A stretch of 17,737 nt of DNA from Calditrichota bacterium. Its GTDB lineage: Bacteria; Calditrichota; Calditrichia; RBG-13-44-9. A model generated the notes under the pieces. That model was given only the letters and a program-made list of their open reading frames with translations, searched no databases and had not been told where the DNA came from. Positions 6,294-12,532 of the stretch are shown piece after piece. The position numbers and the translations under genes are program-made. The number at the start of each line of letters is the position of its first letter. Position 1 is the first letter of the stretch. Location: positions 1 to 17,737 of the forward strand of contig JAJRXE010000088.1 of the NCBI GenBank assembly GCA_024276455.1. The letters are read 5' to 3'.

Positions 6294-8068
6294 ATCTCAG
6301 AGTCCTGAGTCACAAGCTACAGATTCGCATCCTCAAATTCCTCCATCGTATCGACCTTCCGGAAGATTTTTACATGCTCTTTCTGGCAGCGTTAATTGGC
6401 ATTTTTGCCGGGCTGGGAGCTTACGTTCTGAACCTGCTGGTAAATGGGGTTCACGCCATTTTCTTTGTAAAAACGCTGAGCATTGCGGTCTCTCCCATCT
6501 CTCGCTACCTTTTGTTAGCCCTCTTTCCGGCCGTTGGCGGGCTGGCGGTGGGTTTAATTATTTACTTTTTCTCGCGGGAATCGAAGGGACACGGTGTTCC
6601 GTCGGTTATCGAAGCCATTGCCAACCGGGGCGGGTACATTCGTCCGCGGGTCACTTTCGTCACCTCCATCACGGCCGGTACCACCATTGGTACCGGGGGA
6701 TCGGCGGGTAAAGAAGGTCCGATTGTACAAATCGGTGCCGCCATCGGCTCCACGGTGGGGCAGTTTTTTCATGTGTCGTCCGAGCGGTTGAAAGTGCTGG
6801 TTGCCACCGGCGCCGGCGCCGGACTGGCCGCGGTGTTTAATGCCCCGGTTACCGGGGTGCTCTTTGCCCTGGAAGTTATCCTGGCCGATTTCAGCATTAA
6901 CGCTTTTTCTCCCATTATCTTTGCTACGGTCATTTCCACCACCATTTCGCATCAACTCATCGGCAGTTCTCCCGTGCTGAAGGTACCCATTTACTATCTG
7001 GAAAGTGCCTACGAATATCCGCTTTACCTTCTCATGGGAATTGTGGGCGGCGTAATCGCGGTCGTCTTTACGAAAATGCTGTACGGAATCGAGGATCTGT
7101 TCAACAACGAGGTGAAATTACCGGAATATTTGAAGCCGGCGCTAGGCGGTTTATTAATGGGATTTATTGCTCTGATTTTCCCGGAGGTTTACGGATTCGA
7201 CGACAGCGCCATTCACACCGCGCTGCTGGCCCGGGCGGGCACCGGCGTACTGTTCTTACTCATGTTTTTCAAAATGCTGGCTACCTCTTTTACCCTGGGC
7301 AGCGGCGGCTCCGGCGGACTGTTCACTCCCTCTCTTTTCATCGGTGCCACGTTTGGGGCATTTTTTGGATCCGTGGCCAACCATTTCTTTCCCACCGTTA
7401 CCGCTTCGCCCGGTGCCTACGCTCTGGTGGGGATGGGAGTCATGATCGCCGGCACCACCCACGCCACCCTCTCTGCGCTGATGCTCATCTTCGAGGTAAC
7501 CAACAATTACCAGATCATTCTCCCCCTTATGCTGGGCACCATTATTGCGACGATGACAGCCCGACTCATCATGAAAGAAAATATTTACACCATGAAAATT
7601 GCTTTGAGCGGCGATTACATCCTCAAAGGGAGGAACCTTACTTTGCTGCAAAGCATTCCCATTCGCCAGCACATCCAACGAAAATTTGCCCGCGTTTACG
7701 AAGATACGCCCTTCCCGAAAATTTTGCATCTCATGCGGCATTCGGAACATTCCGCCTTCCCGGTGCTGAATAAAAAAGAAGAATTGGTGGGAATCATTTC
7801 CTTACGCGACATCCGACCCTACATGTTCGAAGAACACGTTTACCCACTGCTTATCGCCAAAGACATTGTGCAGGAAGAAGTTATTCCGGTCCACCCGGAC
7901 CAATCGCTGGCCGACGTCATTCGGTTATTCGACTTAACCGATGCGGAAATGCTTCCCGTCACCGAACGGATGGACAACAAGAAACTGGTCGGGGTAATCT
8001 ACCGCGATCACTTCATGAACTGGTACCGTAAAGCCAATCTTTTGCAGAGCCAGAGTGCGGCCTCATGA
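6290..8068 (+). CDS. clcA: ClC-family chloride channel/transporter with two CBS domains
   Basis: A 592-residue inner membrane protein of the ClC family. The membrane part (about 25-437) carries the anion-pathway motifs GHGVP (100-104), GKEGP (140-144) with gating Glu142, GLFTP (343-347) and Tyr433 in the segment KENIYTMKI, matching GSGIP, GREGP, GIFAP and Tyr445 of the Escherichia coli antiporter. The internal proton glutamate (E. coli Glu203) aligns with Val196 (LFALEVILADF), as in ClC channels, so passive chloride conduction rather than H+/Cl- exchange is plausible, though this must be read from alignment by eye. Two cytoplasmic CBS domains follow (about 463-515 and 525-580), which may bind adenine nucleotides. 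It overlaps both neighbours by ATGA. Symbol given for the family only. Confidence 0.93.
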   Translation: MNLRVLSHKLQIRILKFLHRIDLPEDFYMLFLAALIGIFAGLGAYVLNLLVNGVHAIFFVKTLSIAVSPISRYLLLALFPAVGGLAVGLIIYFFSRESKGHGVPSVIEAIANRGGYIRPRVTFVTSITAGTTIGTGGSAGKEGPIVQIGAAIGSTVGQFFHVSSERLKVLVATGAGAGLAAVFNAPVTGVLFALEVILADFSINAFSPIIFATVISTTISHQLIGSSPVLKVPIYYLESAYEYPLYLLMGIVGGVIAVVFTKMLYGIEDLFNNEVKLPEYLKPALGGLLMGFIALIFPEVYGFDDSAIHTALLARAGTGVLFLLMFFKMLATSFTLGSGGSGGLFTPSLFIGATFGAFFGSVANHFFPTVTASPGAYALVGMGVMIAGTTHATLSALMLIFEVTNNYQIILPLMLGTIIATMTARLIMKENIYTMKIALSGDYILKGRNLTLLQSIPIRQHIQRKFARVYEDTPFPKILHLMRHSEHSAFPVLNKKEELVGIISLRDIRPYMFEEHVYPLLIAKDIVQEEVIPVHPDQSLADVIRLFDLTDAEMLPVTERMDNKKLVGVIYRDHFMNWYRKANLLQSQSAAS

Positions 8069-8835
8069 GCGAAAGCTGGAAAAATTATCTCCGTTTAAAA
8101 TATTCCAAACATCGGAAAAAAGAAGGTAAATTTTTGCTGGAAGGCTGGCGTCTTCTGCAAGAAGCTTTGAAGACCAACTGGCCTCTGGAAGTGGTCTTTG
8201 CTACGGAGGCATTTCTTCAAAAAGAAATCGCCTCTCATTTAACCGCTCTTCTGGAGAAGAAAAACATTCCCCTGCGCACACTTAGCGAAAGCAACCTGAA
8301 GCGCCTGGCCGATACCGAGACCCCCCAGGGGATTTTAGCGGTGGTGGAAAAACCGCTCCGCAAGGCTACTTTCCCGGAAGCCTTGCGGACGGGGAATCCG
8401 GTGGTACTGCTGGATGGGGTCAGCGACCCCGGTAACCTGGGCACTATTATTCGGGCCGCGGACTGGTTTGGGGCCGCCCTGCTGGTGGCCAACGAAACCT
8501 CGGCCGATTTTTTTAATCCCAAGGTAATCCGCTCCTCCATGGGCTCAATTTTTCACCTTCCCCTCTTACGCGAGAAAGATTTAACCCCGGTGATTCAGGC
8601 CCTGAAAACCCAGGGGTACCGGGTGGCTGCGACTTCTTCCCATTCCGGAATTCCTCCGGATGCTCTGCCTTCGAAAAAACAACTGGCCCTTCTGATCGGC
8701 AGCGAAGCGCACGGAATTCAACCCGCCTTGCGGAATCAAACCGACCTGGAGGTCATGATTCCCCGAAAAGGCAAGGCCGAATCATTAAATGCCGCCGTGG
8801 CCGCTGCCATTCTGCTCTACGAAATCACAAAATAA
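8065..8835 (+). CDS. TrmH/SpoU-family RNA 2'-O-methyltransferase
   Basis: A 256-residue SPOUT methyltransferase that uses S-adenosylmethionine to methylate ribose in rRNA or tRNA. The N-terminal part (about 1-95) is a SpoU substrate-binding domain (KFLLEGWRLLQEAL, TETPQGILAVV). The catalytic knot shows motif 1 DPGNLGTIIRAADWFGA (121-137, with Asn124 and catalytic Arg130), motif 2 LLIGSEAHGI (209-218; GSEAHG where many have GSEGxG) and motif 3 IPRKGKAESLNAAVAAAILLYE (232-253, with the conserved ESLN). Length and layout are like RlmB/TsnR-type enzymes, but the exact target nucleotide cannot be read from the sequence. It starts in an ATGA overlap with the channel gene, so it is co-transcribed although its function looks unrelated. 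Confidence 0.93.
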   Translation: MSESWKNYLRLKYSKHRKKEGKFLLEGWRLLQEALKTNWPLEVVFATEAFLQKEIASHLTALLEKKNIPLRTLSESNLKRLADTETPQGILAVVEKPLRKATFPEALRTGNPVVLLDGVSDPGNLGTIIRAADWFGAALLVANETSADFFNPKVIRSSMGSIFHLPLLREKDLTPVIQALKTQGYRVAATSSHSGIPPDALPSKKQLALLIGSEAHGIQPALRNQTDLEVMIPRKGKAESLNAAVAAAILLYEITK

Positions 8836-8902
8836 TCAAAAAAATTTTGGAATAGCGGACAAATTTGGCGAAATTCACCTCCCGAATGAGCAGGAGATAA
8901 AA

Positions 8903-8950
8903 GTGGACCAAAACACAGTGCACATTTTAAACCCAGAGGATTTTGCATGA
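8903..8950 (+). CDS. Possible 15-codon leader peptide before the CPBP protease gene
   Basis: A GTG codon at 8903 has AGGAG (8892-8896) six bases upstream and opens a 15-residue frame (VDQNTVHILNPEDFA) whose TGA overlaps the ATG of the protease gene as ATGA. Spacing and overlap are those of a translationally coupled leader. The frame is very short and could arise by chance; the protease gene also has its own site, AGAGGA at 8935-8940. Confidence 0.25.
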   Translation: MDQNTVHILNPEDFA

Positions 8951-9777
8951 TCGAAAACTCCGAATTCCCCAAACCGATTCCGATTCTGGGGATTATTTTG
9001 CTCAGTTTTCTCGTTGTCGTCATTATTAGTAGCGCCCTGGCAGCTGTTTTTATTCCGGATTTAGAGGAACAGGTCGCCAGCCCTCTGGCAACCAAAATGT
9101 TTCTCGTTTTCGGCGAATGGGGCTTAATCCTGCTCCCCATGGCTTATGTTCGCTCCCGCAACCTCTCTTTCCAAAAAGCCTTTCGTTTAAACGCCATCCC
9201 TTTGCCCCTGTTTTTCTGGAGCGTGGTCATCGGGTTGGGCATTGCGATTCTGGGTGATGAATTGGATCGCCTCATGAGTTTAATCGTTCCCCCTCCCGAA
9301 TTCCTGCAGAATCTGGCCAACGCCATGAAAATCAACAATTTGACCGATCTGCTAACCTTAACGTTCGGCGCCGTGTTTGCGGCGGCCTTTGTAGAGGAAA
9401 GTATTTTCCGCGGATTGCTACAACAATCCATCGAACGGCACAACAATGTTACCATGGCCGTCATTTATTCCAGTTTGGCCTGGACCATTATTCACGGGAT
9501 TCTTTTCTGGTACATTCAAATATTTTTACTGGGAATCATTTTGGGGCTCCTGGCCTGGCGGTCCAACAGCATCGTTCCCGCTCTGGTTGCCCATGCCATG
9601 AACAACGCCCTCGCTCTTCTGCTTTACAACGTGGACACTCAGTCTCTTGACAAACTTTACCTGTTAAACGGGCACGTCTCGCCCCTTTTTCTGCTTCCCG
9701 CCGTGGCCGGAGTGGTGGGAGGAATTAAAATATTTTACCGTTATTACGGAAACAAGATTGACTTTACGGTTGGGTAG
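8947..9777 (+). CDS. CPBP-family (Abi/CAAX-type) intramembrane glutamic protease
   Basis: A 276-residue multi-pass membrane protein with about six to eight hydrophobic segments. It has the CPBP motifs: motif 1 VEESIFRG with paired Glu150-Glu151 and Arg155, motif 2 WTIIHG with His183 (the family's FxxxH with Trp in the Phe place), and motif 3 HAMNN with His216 and Asn220. Members are related to the Rce1 CAAX protease and include bacteriocin self-immunity and Abi proteins; the substrate here is unknown. AGAGGA lies six bases before the ATG at 8947. It follows the methyltransferase gene by 111 bases and may have its own promoter. Its 3' end overlaps the convergent SatD gene by 14 bases. No bacteriocin gene was seen nearby. 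Confidence 0.9.
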   Translation: MIENSEFPKPIPILGIILLSFLVVVIISSALAAVFIPDLEEQVASPLATKMFLVFGEWGLILLPMAYVRSRNLSFQKAFRLNAIPLPLFFWSVVIGLGIAILGDELDRLMSLIVPPPEFLQNLANAMKINNLTDLLTLTFGAVFAAAFVEESIFRGLLQQSIERHNNVTMAVIYSSLAWTIIHGILFWYIQIFLLGIILGLLAWRSNSIVPALVAHAMNNALALLLYNVDTQSLDKLYLLNGHVSPLFLLPAVAGVVGGIKIFYRYYGNKIDFTVG

Positions 9778-10441
9778 CGTGTTCCGATTCAGACATTTCT
9801 TTCACAAAGAATTGATTGAAAAATTTTAACAGATTTTGTTCCGCGGCAATCACCTGGGTGGCTCGAATGTTTTTTAGAATGTCGCAAATGGCTTGCGGCG
9901 TCACATTCTCCTGAGCAGCCACTTCTCGGTAAGTTCCCAGATCCTGGTAACTCCAGAACAACTTGTAGTGGCGCTCGTTCCAGCGGGATTTAATGGCCGT
10001 AATCAGCATAAAAACCGTGTTTACCAGATTGTCAATGACCTCATTTCCGGAAATCAGCCAGATGTCGATTTTCTTCTTTTTAGCCAACTCCAGAGCCTGA
10101 TTAGCCTTGTGAAAGGCCGGACCATCCATCTCAATTGGCAACACGCCCCCCATGCGGTAAATAATCCCCATTCCCAGACCGTACCGGATTCGAATGGGAA
10201 AGACCATTCGTTCTAAGGTTTGAATGATTTCGTACCCGCGAGACAGGTTCGACACCAGCCCCTGGAACTCGTCCCCCTTGGTGATGGTCATGGGAGCTTC
10301 CAGGAATTCCCCAAACTGTTCGTTAATCTGAACGATGGCCGATTTCAAAAACAATTGGGTTTGGTAGCGCGATTGTCCCGTGAGCTCCTTCGATCTGCTA
10401 ATATCACCGATAATCACGGTGTAGATTGTTTCCTGATCCAT
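9764..10441 (-). CDS. SatD-family protein with C-terminal helix-turn-helix
   Basis: A 225-residue cytoplasmic protein matching the SatD family: VIIGDISRSKEL near the start (about 9-20), ITKGDEFQGLV (53-63), RYGLGMG (86-92) and DGPAFHKA (106-113). A C-terminal segment LGTYREVAAQENVTPQAICDILKNI (about 168-192) looks like a helix-turn-helix. The family is named from a streptococcal locus linked to acid stress, and its chemistry is unknown. Asp13 and Asp57 occupy places like the metal-binding aspartates of class III nucleotide cyclases, but a catalytic role is inference. AGGGG sits eight bases before the ATG. The gene ends convergently within the CPBP gene (14-base overlap) and follows the DUF2378-like gene by 154 bases. 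Confidence 0.78.
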   Translation of the reverse strand: MDQETIYTVIIGDISRSKELTGQSRYQTQLFLKSAIVQINEQFGEFLEAPMTITKGDEFQGLVSNLSRGYEIIQTLERMVFPIRIRYGLGMGIIYRMGGVLPIEMDGPAFHKANQALELAKKKKIDIWLISGNEVIDNLVNTVFMLITAIKSRWNERHYKLFWSYQDLGTYREVAAQENVTPQAICDILKNIRATQVIAAEQNLLKFFNQFFVKEMSESEHATQP

Positions 10442-10595
10442 CTCTTTTCCCCTAAAAATTTCCTACTGCCAACAAAAAATCAAAACGCAGAGTTTTCCAC
10501 AGGCGTCTCCAGCGGCACATTATTCCGTTTTTCCCATTTCGATTAAGTCGATATCACCTTACCCCCGCTCACCATGACCCAATCCCTCCCTTGAT
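10442..10595. other. Intergenic region between DUF2378-like and SatD genes
   Basis: 154 bases on the minus strand between the DUF2378-like stop and the SatD start. I see no clear terminator or promoter. A single TTTTCCACA (10493-10501) is one base from a DnaA box but stands alone. A long readable frame crosses the region on the minus strand from the upstream gene and is not convincing as a gene. Confidence 0.3.
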
Positions 10596-11153
10596 TTATT
10601 TCCATTCCAAAACATAAACGCAGGCTTCCCCATCTTCGGCTCCGCAAGCGTCTTCGCTCAGATTCACCGATTTGCCACCACATATTTCGACCCCCTTCTT
10701 CAGAAAAGCCTGCATAAACCAACAATACTGTTTATGAATATCTTCGTCATATTCGAAACGGACTGTAGCGGAATGATTGTTGGACTTTCGGTAAAGATAC
10801 TGTCCGAAATCCCAGAGATAGGGGTACAAATTCTTAATCTGAGCCAGGAATGCCTGCGGATTCTGGGTTTCGACGTAATTGTAGAAATAACGATCCAGAA
10901 TGGTGCCGGCAAAATGTTCGCCGATAGCCCGGAAGACGTTTTCCAGAGGTTGACCCAGATTCTCTCCCAGCACAGCGTCCAGTTCCCGCAATATTCGAAA
11001 CGGATACATGTTGGTGAGAAAAACCTGCTCGCCCACCGCCTGACGGGTTGGTTCGGACAGTTTTTGTAAAACCGTGCGGACAAGATTCGGATCGTTTAGA
11101 CTTTCCAAATAATCCAGACGTGATTGAATCACCAGTCCTTTGATATCGCTCAT
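10596..11153 (-). CDS. DUF2378/Mxa_TIGR02265-like cysteine-containing protein
   Basis: A 185-residue soluble protein. It opens with SDIKGLVIQSRLDYLE and has NMYPFRILRELDAVL (about 48-62), a helical middle, and a tail with CWFMQAFLKKGVEICGG (144-160) and EDACGAEDGEACVYVLEW (168-184). The order and the closing C-x7-C-x-x-x-x-W pattern resemble the DUF2378 (Mxa_TIGR02265) family abundant in myxobacteria, itself related in look to V4R-type ligand-binding domains. Four cysteines (144, 158, 170, 178) could bind a metal or ligand. Function is unknown. It begins in an ATGA overlap with the stop of the AlaX gene, so it is translated with it, and SatD follows. Confidence 0.68.
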   Translation of the reverse strand: MSDIKGLVIQSRLDYLESLNDPNLVRTVLQKLSEPTRQAVGEQVFLTNMYPFRILRELDAVLGENLGQPLENVFRAIGEHFAGTILDRYFYNYVETQNPQAFLAQIKNLYPYLWDFGQYLYRKSNNHSATVRFEYDEDIHKQYCWFMQAFLKKGVEICGGKSVNLSEDACGAEDGEACVYVLEWK

Positions 11154-12352
11154 GCGCCTATCTCCTGCTGTAATCTTTTGGTTAATTTTCCTAAAAATGA
11201 TTCAATTCCGGCGGGATTTCCACCCCCGCCTTGCAATAGATTCCCCTTTCCTCCGCCCCGGGCCGCCAATAATGGAAGGAACGGTTCCACCAGCGACTTT
11301 AAATCCAGTTCTTGCGGCCAGGAATGGGCGAAAATCCAGTTCAGGCTTTCCCCGTTAACGGTAATAGTCAGGACCAGATAGCCGGGATGTCGAAGCACTT
11401 CCTGTACAAAGGCTCGGAGAGCTTCCGGCGGAACATCCCGAAAAATCCGGATTACCAAACGGCCTTCACCCAGCGGTTCCGCTTCGCTCAGGGCTTCCTG
11501 CGCCCGGTAAGCCATCAATTCGCTCTGCAGCTTTTTTACCGTTTTCTGGGTGCGACGCAAATCCTCTACCAGGGTTTGAACCCGCGGCACCAGTTCCGTC
11601 TCTCCACAGGTTAGCGTTTTGCTCAGCTCCCGTACCAGGCGGATTTTTCTCGCGTAATCCTCGCGGGTACGCTGCCCGATTTTGAGTTGAATCCGCCAGT
11701 GACCGCGAATTTTTTCCAGTTGCACAATCTTCACCCAGCCGACCTCGCCGGTCGACTTAACGTGCGTGCCACCGCAGGCCGAACGGTCAAAACCCGCTAT
11801 TTCTACCACCCGCACATTGGTGAGCGTTTCCAGATTTTTCCAGAGCCCCATCTGAACCGCCTGTTCCGGTTTTAACCAGTAGCTGGTCACCGCCCGGTTC
11901 TGCTGCACAATCTGATTGGCCAAATCTTCGGCTTGTTGTAATATTTTTTCGGAAACCTCCGGTGCATCAATTTCAATGGCCGTGTAAGCCTCCCCAAAAT
12001 GCACTGAGAGGGTCGAGTGGTGACCCACTTCCTGTAAACTGCGGGTAAAAATATGCTGCCCGGTGTGTTGCTGCATGAAATCAATCCGCCGACGTCGGTC
12101 TAATCGCCCTCTCACCAGACCTTCCGGCAAGGGGTCGCGGGTAACGTGCCAGATCTCGCCATCGTGCAGCTGCACATCGAACACGGGGACCTCGTTTAAC
12201 CAGCCGTGGTCAGCCGGCTGGCCACCTCCCTCCGGATAAAAACAGGTCTGATCTAAAATAACGACAAAATGACCATCTCTCGCCTGGCAGGATAATACGT
12301 GAGCCGAAAACTCGAACTGATAGGGATCCTGGTAATAAAGTTTTCTGGTCAT
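11150..12352 (-). CDS. alaX: Alanyl-tRNA editing protein, long AlaX type with DHHA1 domain
   Basis: A 400-residue stand-alone editing protein that hydrolyses mischarged tRNA(Ala), notably Ser-tRNA(Ala). The N-terminal part matches the AlaRS editing domain: FYPEGGGQPADHG (38-50), the zinc site His96 and His100 (QQHTGQH), and Cys193 and His197 (CGGTH). A coiled region (about 262-290) leads to a DHHA1 domain (about 310-395) ending with RGGGKGNLLQGGGGNP (366-381). This makes it the long AlaX type rather than a full alanyl-tRNA synthetase, as the aminoacylation domain is missing. The ATG at 12352 has AGGA only three bases away, a slightly short spacing. Its stop overlaps the DUF2378-like start. 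Confidence 0.93.
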   Translation of the reverse strand: MTRKLYYQDPYQFEFSAHVLSCQARDGHFVVILDQTCFYPEGGGQPADHGWLNEVPVFDVQLHDGEIWHVTRDPLPEGLVRGRLDRRRRIDFMQQHTGQHIFTRSLQEVGHHSTLSVHFGEAYTAIEIDAPEVSEKILQQAEDLANQIVQQNRAVTSYWLKPEQAVQMGLWKNLETLTNVRVVEIAGFDRSACGGTHVKSTGEVGWVKIVQLEKIRGHWRIQLKIGQRTREDYARKIRLVRELSKTLTCGETELVPRVQTLVEDLRRTQKTVKKLQSELMAYRAQEALSEAEPLGEGRLVIRIFRDVPPEALRAFVQEVLRHPGYLVLTITVNGESLNWIFAHSWPQELDLKSLVEPFLPLLAARGGGKGNLLQGGGGNPAGIESFLGKLTKRLQQEIGA

Positions 12353-12532
12353 TCTTCCTGAATTTTTTTACGCCAGAATTTAATAACTAATTTCAAAAAA
12401 TCAAACTTATTTACTTGATTTCTTTGAATCAAAGAAATTAACTGGAGCAGTTCTCCCGCTTACCGAGAGGAGATTCTTCGCTGTTAGCCCCAACGTCGCC
12501 ACCAGACAAAAAGGGCGGGCCAAACAAGATTA
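12353..12532. other. Intergenic region between feoB and alaX with an AT-rich dyad
   Basis: 180 bases holding the end of the feoAB transcript and the start of alaX. A perfect inverted repeat (atttctttg - aat - caaagaaat) lies at 12418-12438, about 65 bases before the alaX start. It is AT-rich and lacks a G/C stem or following T run, so it looks more like an operator than a terminator. A short tract (GGGCGGGCC) at 12513-12521 precedes nothing terminator-like. Confidence 0.35.
12418..12438. repeat. Perfect inverted repeat, 9-base arms, upstream of alaX
   Basis: Arms atttctttg and caaagaaat flank three bases (aat). The symmetry is exact. Possible operator for the alaX-DUF2378-satD group or a weak hairpin after feoB; no known regulator site is recognised. 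Confidence 0.6.

Noticed and set aside
8836..8880. Possible terminator after the methyltransferase gene (A7T4 run and aattt-ggcg-aaatt stem)
   Set aside because: The stem has only five A/T pairs and no T run follows it; the A/T run has no stem before it.
10493..10501. DnaA-box-like TTTTCCACA
   Set aside because: A single 9-base near-match without neighbours, AT-rich unwinding region or dnaA/dnaN genes; expected by chance.
10543..10725. Minus-strand open frame of 60 codons overlapping the DUF2378-like 3' end
   Set aside because: Overlaps a better-supported gene in another frame, arginine-rich, no ribosome site.
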